Below, one piece after another: positions 6,466 through 15,157 of a DNA stretch of 23,144 nucleotides; position 1 is the first letter of the stretch, and each line of letters opens with the position of its first letter. The notes under the pieces are model-generated. The model was not told the DNA's origin. It worked only from the letters and a program-made list of their open reading frames with translations, and searched no databases. The DNA comes from an uncultured Prevotella sp. (lineage in GTDB: Bacteria; Bacteroidota; Bacteroidia; Bacteroidales; Bacteroidaceae). The stretch covers positions 1-23,144 of the forward strand of contig CAAGLS010000210.1 in NCBI GenBank assembly GCA_900770845.1, in the 5' to 3' direction. The position numbers and the translations under genes are program-made.

Positions 6466-9324
6466 TTATTCCCAACTGAATGTTCTGATGATGGAACGTA
6501 ACCGGTCGAGTATTCTTGTTAAAGCTTTGCGTTTCTTTATCAGTCCCAAGTGTTTCTCTTTCAATGCCTCTTGTATGATTTCTGGTTGTTCCTTTTGCAA
6601 GTAGTCATATTCAGAGAGGTAGTGATTGAGTACGGAGGCATCCAAATCCTCCTCTTGTGCAAGAGTGTTGATGGCATTGTCGCGCTCTGCTGTGATGTAG
6701 TTGTTCAATCGCTCTTCAAGGTCGCTTGTGCCATCCGCTTTCTGCTTGCGGGCCATGAAGTTGTCTCGGTCTTCGTCCACATTCTTCTGGATGAACCCAT
6801 CTATGAGTTTTGCCTTACTGCGCAATTCGGCATCCTTGATCATCGTGTCAATAATGTGCTGTCGCCTGTCGGGATAATCCTCGCTGTATGGGTTAAGGTC
6901 GGCAATGAGTTCAAGGATATAGGCTACGTTGATGATGTCGCTATGAAGCAGTTCAAGGCAGAAGTCTATGTCGCCAAGGCCTGTTTGAATGGCTGCTTGC
7001 GGGTCTTCCTCTGCCGCCATGCCTGGCTCGTCTTCAGGAACATGATAGCCACTTGGTGTATTGCCACCTCCTGCAAAGGTATCATATATGTCAAGATACT
7101 TGCTGCGGAAGTCCATGAACTGCTGTTCGGTCATGCCCAGTTCAGGAGCATCCTCCTCAAACTCGTCATAGACCTGAATCTCTGCGTGCTTCTTGATGAT
7201 GTCACGAAAAGCGAGGATGAACTGTTTCTTGTCGTTCTCGCTCTGCAAATAGTCCACATAGTGCGGTGCTGGATAATGCTCCAAGAAGTCTTTTGTCAGC
7301 TCTTGGTAAGACTTCCTTATCTCCTCAAATGGTGGGCGCACGATGTCTTCAAGGTTGTTGCTGTTGCTGAAAAGCTTTATGGCCTCGTCCACCTTGCTCT
7401 TCAAGTCACGAAAGCAGACAATCTTGCCGAAGCGCTTCTTCTCGTTCAGCACACGATTGGTGCGACTGAAAGCCTGCAACAGTCCGTGATACTCCATGTT
7501 CTTGTCCACATAAAGCGTGTTGAGCTTCTTGCTGTCAAAGCCTGTGAGGAACATTCCGACAACAAGACAAAGGTCAAGCGGTTTCATGCCCTCCTTCTTT
7601 TTCTTCATGCGAAGGTTGATGTCATCATAATAGGCACGGAAGTTTTCTGTGGTAAAACTCGTCCCATACATTTTGTTGTAGTCGTCCATGATGGCTTGCA
7701 GTTCGTCAGCCTCGCCTGTGCTCTCGCTCACATAGCTGCCAGTGTTCATGCCCGTCAGCTCATCGTCCTGACTGCTGTTGGCCGCGTATGTGAACACCGC
7801 TCCAATCCTTATCTGCGGATTGAGGCTCTTGAATATCTTGTAGTAACGGATTAGCATCGGCACTGACTGCACGGCAAACAGTGCGTCAAACTCACCGTCG
7901 AATGTTGACTTATTGAAATTATTAAGGATAAACTTGGCCACCTCCGTCATGCGGTCTTGGTCGGCATTGTCCACATCGGCATTGCCATGATAGTATTCCA
8001 CCAAGAAGCCAAGCACGTTTTCATCGGCAATGGCATCCTTGATGAGATACTTATGCAGGCAGTTGCCGAATATCTCCTTTGTGGTATGTCCGTCAACAGC
8101 ATTCTCTGCAAAGATAGGTGTGCCAGTGAAACCGAATATCTGTGTGTTGTCGAAGAACTTCACGATATTCTTGTGGCAATCTCCGAAATGGCTTCGGTGA
8201 CACTCATCGAAAATCATCACGATGCGAGAATGGCGTATTTCTTCTATGCGGCTGCTGTACCACTGTCGGCTGACTGCGGCATTGAGTTTCTGTATGGTGG
8301 TGATGATAATCTTGGAGTTGCTGTGAAGACGCTTGACCAACTCGTCAGTATTGTCGGTGCTGTCAACTGCCCCTGGCTCAAAGGCCTCATATTCGGCTTG
8401 CGTCTGTGTGTCGAGGTCGTGGCGGTCGACAACGAACATCACCTTGTCTACATCGTCCAGCTCTGACACTAATTGCGCCGCCTTGAATGATGTCAAGGTC
8501 TTGCCTGCGCCAGTGGTATGCCAGATATAGCCGTTGTCGTTGGAGTTTTCCACGCGGTCGAGAATCTTCTCCACTGCATAGAACTGGTAAGGACGAAGCA
8601 CCATGAGACACTTGTCGCCCTCATGCAGCACAATATACTTGCCAATGATTTTGCCTAACGTACACTTGTCGAAGAAAACGGCAGCAAACTTCTGCAAGTC
8701 GCTGAAAGGAACATTGGCGGCATCGGTCCAGTTGAACGTGAACTTGTAGCCACTATTTGGATTGTTGGCAAAATAGCGCGTGTTCACTCCGTTGGAGATG
8801 ACGAATAATTGAATGTAGTCGAAAAGCCCATGGAATGAAGTCTTGTGGTAACGTTGTATCTGATTGTAGGCTTGTTTCAACTCCACGCCCCTGCGCTTCA
8901 GTTCTATCTGAACCAATGGCAAGCCATTGACAAGTATCGTCACATCGTAACGACACTTCTTTCTCCCCTCAACTGTAATTTGGTTGGAAACCTGGAACTC
9001 ATTCTGACACCAGTGGGTACGATTCAGGAACTCCACCCACAGGCGTTCACCGCTTTCAAGTTCAAGCGGATAGAGATCGCGCAGTTTCTTCGCCTTATCA
9101 AAGCGGGTGCCACCCTCAAGATAAATCAGAATCTTGTCAAACTCAGAAGCAGTGAACTCTGTACGGCCAAATTCCTCCAGTCGCTTTTGATTGTGTATCT
9201 CTAACTGACGCTTGAAATTGGCATATAGGTTCTTTTCCTCTTCAATGTGAACGTATTCGTAGTTCATCTGTTGGAGAGTGGCAAGAAGGCCATTTTCGAG
9301 GGCTGCTTCACTTTGTAAAGGCAT
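6466..9324 (-). CDS. hsdR: Type I restriction endonuclease subunit HsdR
   Basis: A 952-residue motor/nuclease subunit. The N-terminal nuclease shows D127 (RYDVTI) and E141-L-K143 in VQIELKRRG, the PD-(D/E)XK pattern. The superfamily 2 helicase motor follows: TTGAGKT at 270-276 (Walker A), DECH at 373-376, FTGTP at 399-403, and a later segment with LVVGMFLTGFDSKKLNTLYVDK and QAFSRTNR. The acidic C-terminal region probably docks on HsdM. HsdR translocates and cuts unmethylated DNA bound by the HsdM/HsdS complex. It is the first intact gene of the restriction operon, 21 bp downstream of a decayed XRE regulator. I see no promoter close to the start, so transcription may come from the one ahead of the remnant. 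Confidence 0.97.
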   Translation of the reverse strand: MPLQSEAALENGLLATLQQMNYEYVHIEEEKNLYANFKRQLEIHNQKRLEEFGRTEFTASEFDKILIYLEGGTRFDKAKKLRDLYPLELESGERLWVEFLNRTHWCQNEFQVSNQITVEGRKKCRYDVTILVNGLPLVQIELKRRGVELKQAYNQIQRYHKTSFHGLFDYIQLFVISNGVNTRYFANNPNSGYKFTFNWTDAANVPFSDLQKFAAVFFDKCTLGKIIGKYIVLHEGDKCLMVLRPYQFYAVEKILDRVENSNDNGYIWHTTGAGKTLTSFKAAQLVSELDDVDKVMFVVDRHDLDTQTQAEYEAFEPGAVDSTDNTDELVKRLHSNSKIIITTIQKLNAAVSRQWYSSRIEEIRHSRIVMIFDECHRSHFGDCHKNIVKFFDNTQIFGFTGTPIFAENAVDGHTTKEIFGNCLHKYLIKDAIADENVLGFLVEYYHGNADVDNADQDRMTEVAKFILNNFNKSTFDGEFDALFAVQSVPMLIRYYKIFKSLNPQIRIGAVFTYAANSSQDDELTGMNTGSYVSESTGEADELQAIMDDYNKMYGTSFTTENFRAYYDDINLRMKKKKEGMKPLDLCLVVGMFLTGFDSKKLNTLYVDKNMEYHGLLQAFSRTNRVLNEKKRFGKIVCFRDLKSKVDEAIKLFSNSNNLEDIVRPPFEEIRKSYQELTKDFLEHYPAPHYVDYLQSENDKKQFILAFRDIIKKHAEIQVYDEFEEDAPELGMTEQQFMDFRSKYLDIYDTFAGGGNTPSGYHVPEDEPGMAAEEDPQAAIQTGLGDIDFCLELLHSDIINVAYILELIADLNPYSEDYPDRRQHIIDTMIKDAELRSKAKLIDGFIQKNVDEDRDNFMARKQKADGTSDLEERLNNYITAERDNAINTLAQEEDLDASVLNHYLSEYDYLQKEQPEIIQEALKEKHLGLIKKRKALTRILDRLRSIIRTFSWE

Positions 9325-9344
9325 TTCTTATTCCGTTTAATTCT

Positions 9345-9686
9345 TTAAATTTGGTTCCAAGGGTATTTGCCCAATTGCAGGATTTGAATATCCAAGGCAT
9401 ATTTTATCTTGCTTAAGGCTTTGAGCGAAAGGTTCTCACGCACTTTGAGATTTTATGAAACGTTATACTGCTGGGTGCCGTTCGTCTTTTCTGCCAGTAT
9501 CCTCTATGTCATGCCAAGTTCTTTCATTCTTGCAGACATGATATTGGCTATCGTTTGCGAATGGCCGAGCCACGGCTTATCTACTTTTCCCATGTTTACC
9601 GCCTGGCCACCAACCAAAGATCTTGTTTTCTGTATCATCTTAGACGTGCTTCGCTTTTCACCTATTTCTATTATGGCTAAAACCAT
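9345..9686 (-). pseudogene. Decayed XRE-type helix-turn-helix regulator upstream of hsdR
   Basis: Read from the ATG at 9686, the frame gives MVLAIIEIGEKRSTSKMIQK, then KVDKPWLGHSQTIANIMSAR, then MKELGMT, a TAG stop (9506-9504), RILAEKTNGTQQY, a TAA stop (9455-9453), and VRENLSLKALSKIKYALDIQ to a final TAA at 9347-9345. The pattern MKELGMT-x-x-ILAEKT-TQQYVS-GRENLSLxTLSKI is that of an XRE helix-turn-helix protein; the first stop takes the place of a usual Gln. The reading frame is continuous apart from the two stops, so decay looks recent. It may once have controlled hsdR, which follows after 20 bp. Confidence 0.72.
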
Positions 9687-9694
9687 ACTGCCCA

Positions 9695-9727
9695 CAAAGA
9701 TAATGTTTTTTGCCGAAAATCTACAAC
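9695..9727 (-). promoter_or_regulatory. Candidate promoter of the XRE remnant and hsdR operon
   Basis: On the minus strand there is GTTG (9727-9724), 21 bases, then TATCTTTG (9702-9695). The second is a perfect TAnnTTTG -7 element and the first is one base off the TTTG -33 box. It is only 8 bp from the remnant's ATG, so the leader would be very short. It is the only promoter-like site I find upstream of hsdR. Confidence 0.5.
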
Positions 9728-9872
9728 TGCAAGATTGTTTTCTACTGTAAGAGGATGAAAAAGCTGAAAAACATTCCACGCTTTCCCGCCACGGCAGAGC
9801 CGAGCAAGCTTCTTACTGCCCGGTTTTTCGTGGGATGTCCGCTGCGTAGATGCGACGACGGCCAAAGGAAAT

Positions 9873-9915
9873 CGCCGCCCTCCCTGGCGATTTCGCAATC
9901 GCAGGGAAGGCGGCG
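9873..9915 (-). terminator. Long hairpin downstream of the secreted-protein gene
   Basis: Arms CGCCGCCCTCCCTGGCGATT (9873-9892) and 9897-9915 pair over about 19 bases with few mismatches and a 4-base loop. It lies 45 bp after the stop at 9960 on the minus strand, and the following bases include GATTTCCTTT. It probably terminates that transcript. A smaller hairpin (CACTCCT/AGGAGTG, 9927-9947) lies between it and the stop. No gene is supported between 9687 and 9959. Confidence 0.65.
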
Positions 9916-9959
9916 AACCCATCATGCACTCCTTATCCGCAGGAGTGTGTGGCGGAGAG

Positions 9960-12900
9960 TCACTTTCTCAACACCTTGTATTTCTTTCCATCCTTTGTGG
10001 TCACGATGACAACACCTTGGACGGGAACGGTCGACAGCTTGCCGTCGAGCGTGTAGCTTCGGGCTTCCTCCTTGGAAAGGCCGTCGGCAGCGCGGTCGAT
10101 GCCGTTGGTCACAGGCGTGGCAAGAAGCTTCAGGGCAAGGGGGGCCGCACCGCGCGTCTGCACGAGCAGCATGGCAGCGCGCTGCTGGTCGTCGTCGCTC
10201 TTGTAGCCAATGCCGATGGGGCCACCCTGCTCAGTGAGCGCGCCGGTGGCTATCTTGAAGAAATTGCCCATGGCCACGGGAACAAGACGGGCCGTCACAG
10301 GCGAAGTGGCGTTCTCGGCCTCGATGTTCACCACCTCGGGCGCAGCCTCCACACCGGGCTGGAAAGCGAGGGTCACCATCGACCGGTCGGCAGAGAGCGT
10401 GGGCAGGTCGGTGCGGCCGAACGAAACGTCGTCAACCATGAAGTTGAGCGAAGTGGCGTTGCCTCCCTTTGGACTGTAGAACGAGAATGCCACGTGGAAC
10501 TCATCGTCGATGGCCAGTCCCTCCACTCGCGAGAGGTCTATGCTGTAATCGAACCATTCGCCGGCCTCGGGGGTCACACCCTCGGGCAGGAAGTCGTTGA
10601 GGTCGAGGTAGTGGGCTTCCAGTTTGTCGGCGTTTTCGGTGATGATATAGAATCCGAACTGCTCTCCCCCGTCCTCTGTGGGGTTGGCGAAACGCAGACT
10701 GAAGGTGAGCGTCTTGGCGGCTGCCTTGCGGTAGGAGAGTGTGGGCGAGACGAGCCATGTCTCCTGCTCGCGGTCGTCGGTGACGCCGTAGCGGAAGAAG
10801 GAAATCTGCGCGCACTCATTCTCCACATGCGTCTGTGCGTCGTCTTTCTGTTGCCAAGCGTAGAAGGGGCGCTCGCCGCGAAGCATGAGGTTCTGCCATC
10901 CGGGCAGTCCGAGCACACGCGTATGGCGCAATCCGGTGAACGTCTGGTTGAGCAGAGGCAGGGCCTCTTGGTCGGCATGGCCTATCATGGCCTCCGCGAT
11001 GCCGGCGAACTGCTGGCGGTCCTGCTCCAATGCGGGCACAATGACGATGGAATCGATGGCGACGGAGGCGTCAGTGCCGTTGACCAAACGAAGAAGCGTG
11101 GGACGATGGGTGCCCACGGCGAAAGAGCCGTCGGCCGACGCGGCCGCTACGGGCGACCAGTGACCGCCACCGTCGATGGAGTATTCAAGCGAAAGGCCGG
11201 CAGCTGAAGACTCGGGCTTCACGCCGACGCTGATGATGCCATCAGCCACCACCTCGTCGCGATAGAGTTGGCCGCCGGCATCGAGACTCACCCGATTGGG
11301 AGCGTCCCAAGAGCCATCGAGCCTCCAATAGCCCGTGTCGAACTTGTGATAGCGCGCCCAGGCCTCGCCCGTGAAGCGGCTGTCCATGGGGTTGTCGGCA
11401 GAGAAGCGCTCGGTGATGCCATCGCCTGAAACGCGCTTGGCCACACCGGTGAGGGGAATGCGCAGCGTGTCGGCCAATTCCGTGTAGAGAAGGAGCGTGG
11501 CCTGATAGGTGCCCTCGGCGAGCGGAGCAAAGTCCACGCGCACTGATTTCTGGTAGACCGTGTCCTTGGAGGCACTGTAGTAGAGCAGCGAGGTGTTGGT
11601 CTTGAAGGCTCCTTGGGCAGGCTGTTCGAGTCGTACGGTCACGCTGTTGATCACGTTCTTGATGCTGAGTTCCAGGGTCTGCGTGTCGGTCTTTCCCGGC
11701 TCTGCGGCCATATGGCGCACGGTTGCGCCCTCGGCGACACTCACAGTGGGAGTGGCTCCGGCGCCCTTGAAATAGGAGAAGAAGGTGAGGCGGCCCGTGT
11801 TCTCGTCGTCAGCGCCGCCGAACGAGAGTCCGTATGCGCTGCTGCCCATGGTGAAGACTCCCTTCTGCACGGGCTTGACGGTGATGTTTCCGGCCACAGT
11901 GCCATTGGCGGGCAACTGCTGGAGGTCGAGCGACAACACCTCGTCGCCGCGCGTGCCGCTGAACTGCGGCTCCTGGGCAGAGGCAAGGTGCATACCCTGC
12001 ATGGCCACGGGATAGGTCTGGGCCACGCCCACCTCGCCATAGATGGTGCGGTATTGGGGAAGCACAGCGACAAGAGGCGTGCGGTCGGCCTCAGAGAGAC
12101 GCAGGGCACTGAGGTCGTCGAGGCGCACGGAACTGTGGGGAGCCACAACGATGGCAAACTCCAACTGGGCGGCTCCGGCGGGGCAGACGGTGCGGAACTT
12201 CAACGTGCCGTAGGCCTTCTGCCTTCCAAAATAGAGGTCGGGATTGTTGATGAAGTCCTTCTCGGAGCTTGCCAGCTCGTAGCCCTCGGCGTTGAGCCAG
12301 CGCAGCGCGAGGCGGAAGGGACCGTCGGGGCGGGTGGTGGACTCTGTGAAATAGTGCACCAGGCACTCCACCTCATCGCCCTCGACGACTTCCTTGTCGG
12401 CGGTGGCGAGGTTGATGGTCTGCTTCACCAAGCCCTCTTGGCCTTCGGTGGTGAGGCCAAGGCCAAAGCCAGTGTCGGTGCTGAATCGGTCGCGGTCGTC
12501 GAGTTTGCGGGGAGTTCCCACCACGGTCCACGACTTGGGAGTGTCGCCTTCGAAATCATAGAAATAGGGATCGTTGAGAAGCTCCACTGTGGGGCCAGCC
12601 ACCCTGCCCGTCTCGGCCAAGCCGGAGAGGTTGACCTCGGCCAAGGAATCACCGGCTGCTATGGTGAGCACGGCATGCTTCTCGCCAGCCGACAGGGGAG
12701 CGAACGTCACGGAGATCTTGCCGCCCGTGGCTGTGAGCGCATCGGTGGACACCTCAAAGTCTGTGTCGTCGCCGGAGGTGATCAGTGCCGCAACAACACC
12801 CTCGTAGTTGCTCACCTTCACATCCACCTCCTTGCTGCCACTGCTCTGGCCCACCTTGACGGTGCCAAAGTCGAGAGACCCGGGAGTGGCCTTCACGGAA

Positions 12901-13499
12901 ACTGTCTGCTGCCCTCCTTCGGTGCGCATATCCTTCACGCGGAAAGAGGCGCGGTTGTCCTTGTCGCCCGAGGTGTAGAAAGCCACAAAGCCCGTGCCTG
13001 TGAGTGCGGGAATGGATGCTGATGCTGCGTTATAATCCGATGCCATAGAGCCCACCTCGCCCGTGATGTCGGAGAGGGTGGCAAGCGTGTTGCCGCTCTT
13101 GTCGATGATGAGAACCTTGAGGTGAATGTCGCCCTTGACAGAACCTGCCGCCCAATTGAACGACAACTGCCCACCACTGAGCTTATCCAAGTTGAGAGCC
13201 GGCGAGACGAGCACACTCTCGTAAGGTTTTACACCCATGCCATAGAACGACTGCCAAAAATAGTCGCCGCCGGCAGGCGCCTTCCACGTTGAGGTGACCG
13301 GCGTGGTGTTGAGCGAGGTCCATCCTCCTGAAGAGAGGGCCTCCTTGTAGTCGGAGGGAGTCTCCAAGGCGTCGGCGGGCGACGCATCTGAGAGCGACGA
13401 ATAGTCTATCCCGCTCTGTGCCCTCATCAGGAGCACGGCAAGGAGCATCACGCTCAGACAGAGAAAACGATGAATGATTTGTTGACTGATTTTTTCCAT
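9960..13499 (-). CDS. Large secreted multidomain protein with jelly-roll and Ig-like modules
   Basis: An 1179-residue protein that I do not recognise as a named gene. Residues 1-28 look like a signal peptide (hydrophobic LCLSVMLLAVLL, then RAQS). Residues about 60-192 resemble a choice-of-anchor J type jelly-roll (SPALNLDKLSGGQLSFNWAA). Residues 200-297 resemble an Ig-like domain of the ASPM/SPD-2/Hydin kind (GSLDFGTVKVGQ). The pattern repeats: a second jelly-roll from about 309 (YDFEGDTPKSW), further Ig-like strands, and a later jelly-roll with ETWLVSPTLSY and FMVDDVSFG. The last 40 residues (SYTLDGKL, then GVVIVTTKDGKKYKVLRK) look like the C-terminal sorting tail of Bacteroidota type IX-secreted proteins. 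A surface adhesion or carbohydrate-related role is possible but not shown; no catalytic motif is evident. It is a single gene with its own promoter region and hairpin. Confidence 0.88.
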   Translation of the reverse strand: MEKISQQIIHRFLCLSVMLLAVLLMRAQSGIDYSSLSDASPADALETPSDYKEALSSGGWTSLNTTPVTSTWKAPAGGDYFWQSFYGMGVKPYESVLVSPALNLDKLSGGQLSFNWAAGSVKGDIHLKVLIIDKSGNTLATLSDITGEVGSMASDYNAASASIPALTGTGFVAFYTSGDKDNRASFRVKDMRTEGGQQTVSVKATPGSLDFGTVKVGQSSGSKEVDVKVSNYEGVVAALITSGDDTDFEVSTDALTATGGKISVTFAPLSAGEKHAVLTIAAGDSLAEVNLSGLAETGRVAGPTVELLNDPYFYDFEGDTPKSWTVVGTPRKLDDRDRFSTDTGFGLGLTTEGQEGLVKQTINLATADKEVVEGDEVECLVHYFTESTTRPDGPFRLALRWLNAEGYELASSEKDFINNPDLYFGRQKAYGTLKFRTVCPAGAAQLEFAIVVAPHSSVRLDDLSALRLSEADRTPLVAVLPQYRTIYGEVGVAQTYPVAMQGMHLASAQEPQFSGTRGDEVLSLDLQQLPANGTVAGNITVKPVQKGVFTMGSSAYGLSFGGADDENTGRLTFFSYFKGAGATPTVSVAEGATVRHMAAEPGKTDTQTLELSIKNVINSVTVRLEQPAQGAFKTNTSLLYYSASKDTVYQKSVRVDFAPLAEGTYQATLLLYTELADTLRIPLTGVAKRVSGDGITERFSADNPMDSRFTGEAWARYHKFDTGYWRLDGSWDAPNRVSLDAGGQLYRDEVVADGIISVGVKPESSAAGLSLEYSIDGGGHWSPVAAASADGSFAVGTHRPTLLRLVNGTDASVAIDSIVIVPALEQDRQQFAGIAEAMIGHADQEALPLLNQTFTGLRHTRVLGLPGWQNLMLRGERPFYAWQQKDDAQTHVENECAQISFFRYGVTDDREQETWLVSPTLSYRKAAAKTLTFSLRFANPTEDGGEQFGFYIITENADKLEAHYLDLNDFLPEGVTPEAGEWFDYSIDLSRVEGLAIDDEFHVAFSFYSPKGGNATSLNFMVDDVSFGRTDLPTLSADRSMVTLAFQPGVEAAPEVVNIEAENATSPVTARLVPVAMGNFFKIATGALTEQGGPIGIGYKSDDDQQRAAMLLVQTRGAAPLALKLLATPVTNGIDRAADGLSKEEARSYTLDGKLSTVPVQGVVIVTTKDGKKYKVLRK

Positions 13500-13569
13500 C
13501 TAAGTTTGTTAATGTTATAATGTAAGACTAAAAATAATGAATCTGATTAAGTTCCAAACAATGAATTGT

Positions 13570-13607
13570 AAAGAGGTTTTTCCCTCGTCGAAGACAATCA
13601 CCTCTTT
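13570..13607 (-). other. Hairpin and repeat in the leader of the secreted-protein gene
   Basis: AAAGAGGT (13570-13577) and ACCTCTTT (13600-13607) are perfect complementary arms. A 12-base direct repeat, CGAAGACAATCA, occurs at 13589-13600 and 13613-13624. Both lie between the candidate promoter and the ATG at 13499. There is no T-run, so a simple terminator is unlikely. Confidence 0.5.
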
Positions 13608-13648
13608 TGTGGCGAAGACAATCAGCGGTGACCTGTCGACAGAGTTGG

Positions 13649-13656
13649 CAAAGTTA
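13649..13656 (-). promoter_or_regulatory. Candidate -7 element for the secreted-protein gene
   Basis: The minus strand reads TAACTTTG, a match to TAnnTTTG, 149 bp before the ATG. No TTTG box is at the expected spacing. The rest of 13500-13835 contains no gene I can support. Confidence 0.4.
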
Positions 13657-13835
13657 CAAAAAAATTCCAAGAAAAACGACACTTTTTAAACAAAATAACG
13701 CCAAATGGTTATGTTTGGCAATCCAGCCCACTCATACCGCTGACAAAATGAGCGACATTGGAGCTTAGGCAATCGATTGCCGTTTGGCAGGTCTTCAGCC
13801 GCCTTGCCGTCCATGAGGCCGGCGATGGGAACGCA

Positions 13836-13878
13836 CAAAAAAAAGGAACCGGTGGGGCGAAAGTCCCCCTCGGTTCCT
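13836..13878 (-). terminator. Rho-independent terminator after icd
   Basis: On the minus strand, AGGAACCG (13878-13871) pairs with CGGTTCCT (13851-13844). An inner GGGG/CCCC pairing surrounds CGAAAGT-type loop bases, and eight Ts follow directly (13844-13837). It lies 25 bp after the icd stop and closes the citrate cluster. Confidence 0.9.
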
Positions 13879-13902
13879 CGGTATGGTTTTATAGCAGGAC
13901 CA

Positions 13903-15111
13903 TCATGCGAGTCTCTTCTCCAAGCGCTCACGGATGGCAGCGATAAAGTCCTTGCTGTTCACCTGGCGGGCGTTGACACCCTCCATGAGGTTGACAAGGT
14001 CCTTAGTGGCGATGCCCTCGTTGAGCGTGTCGAAGCAAGCGCCCTCAAGCTGGTCGCCGAAGTTCATCAACTCCTTGATGCCGTCCTTCTCGCCGCGCTT
14101 GCGCAGGGCGCCCGACCATGCAAAGATGGTGGCAATGGGGTTGGTGGATGTCTCCTCGCCCTTCAGATACTTGTAGTAGTGGCGGGTCACGGTGCCGTGG
14201 GCTGCCTCATACTCGTAGTTGCCGTCGGGGCTGACAAGCACACTCGTCATCATGGCCAACGAGCCAAATGCGGTGGAGATCATGTCGCTCATCACGTCGC
14301 CATCGTAGTTCTTGCAAGCCCAGATGAAGCCGCCCTTGCTGCGGATGACGCGGGCCACGGCATCGTCGATGAGCGTATAGAAATACTCCAAGCCGCGCTT
14401 CTCAAACTCGTCCTTGTACTCCTGGAACACCTCCTCGAAGACAATGCGGAACTGGGCATCGTACTTCTTGGAGATGGTGTCCTTGGTGGAGAACCACAGG
14501 CTCTGGTTCGTGTCGAGGGCAAACTTGAAGCAGCTGTGGGCGAAGGAGCGGATGGACTTGTCGAGGTTGTGCATGCCCTGGATCACACCAGGACCCTTGA
14601 ACTCGTGGATGACCACCTCTTCGTGCTTGCCGCTCTGGCCGTCGAACACCAACTTGGCCGTTCCCAGCTCGTCAACTCTCAGCTCCACGCCCTTGTAGAC
14701 GTCGCCGTAGGCATGACGGGCGATGGTGATGGGCTTCTCCCAATTCTTCACTGCGGGATGGATGGACGGGATGGTGATGGGCGTACGGAACACAGTGCCA
14801 TCGAGAATGGAACGGATGGTGCCGTTGGGGCTCTTCCACATCTCGTGGAGCTTGTACTCGTCCATGCGCTTGAGGTTGGGTGTGATGGTGGCGCACTTCA
14901 CGCCCACGCCATACTTCTTCGTAGCCTCTGCAGCCTGAACGGTAACCTGGTCCTTGGTCTCGTCGCGATGCATAAGGCCAAGGTCGTAGTACTCCGACTT
15001 CAGGTCGACGAACGGAAGAATCAGCTCGTCCTTTATCATTTTCCAGAGAATCCTGGTCATCTCGTCACCGTCCATCTCTACGATGGGGGTTGTCATCTTG
15101 ATTTTCTCCAT
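13903..15111 (-). CDS. icd: NADP-dependent isocitrate dehydrogenase (eukaryotic-type)
   Basis: A 402-residue enzyme that converts isocitrate and NADP+ to 2-oxoglutarate, CO2 and NADPH in the cytoplasm. Length and sequence match the homodimeric eukaryotic-like group rather than the E. coli type: VEMDGDEMTRILW at 11-23, the substrate segment SPNGTIRSIL at 94-103, the metal-binding KNYDGDVMSD at 267-276, and the cofactor segment AAHGTVTRHY at 303-312. Two ATGs are close together; MEKIKMTTPIVEMDG from the first fits. It is the last gene of the citrate cluster, 132 bp after acn, and a strong terminator follows. The gap before it contains a long imperfect hairpin, which could lower expression relative to acn. 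The direction of flux in vivo cannot be read from sequence. Confidence 0.97.
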   Translation of the reverse strand: MEKIKMTTPIVEMDGDEMTRILWKMIKDELILPFVDLKSEYYDLGLMHRDETKDQVTVQAAEATKKYGVGVKCATITPNLKRMDEYKLHEMWKSPNGTIRSILDGTVFRTPITIPSIHPAVKNWEKPITIARHAYGDVYKGVELRVDELGTAKLVFDGQSGKHEEVVIHEFKGPGVIQGMHNLDKSIRSFAHSCFKFALDTNQSLWFSTKDTISKKYDAQFRIVFEEVFQEYKDEFEKRGLEYFYTLIDDAVARVIRSKGGFIWACKNYDGDVMSDMISTAFGSLAMMTSVLVSPDGNYEYEAAHGTVTRHYYKYLKGEETSTNPIATIFAWSGALRKRGEKDGIKELMNFGDQLEGACFDTLNEGIATKDLVNLMEGVNARQVNSKDFIAAIRERLEKRLA

Positions 15112-15157
15112 TGTTGTGTTTGATTATTAGTTAGATTTAATTTGTCGATGGATGATA

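Noticed and set aside
9409..9750. Plus-strand open frame of 113 codons between hsdR and the secreted-protein gene
   Set aside because: The minus strand of the same stretch reads as an XRE regulator remnant with a promoter, which explains the region better.
9924..11207. Open frame of 427 codons on the plus strand opposite the secreted-protein gene
   Set aside because: The GC-rich opposite strand gives long open frames by chance. The product is His/Gly/Glu-rich without domain features, while the minus frame has a signal peptide and folded modules.
13777..15123. Open frame of 448 codons on the plus strand opposite icd
   Set aside because: It mirrors the whole of icd, whose catalytic motifs are unmistakable; the antisense product has no recognisable features.
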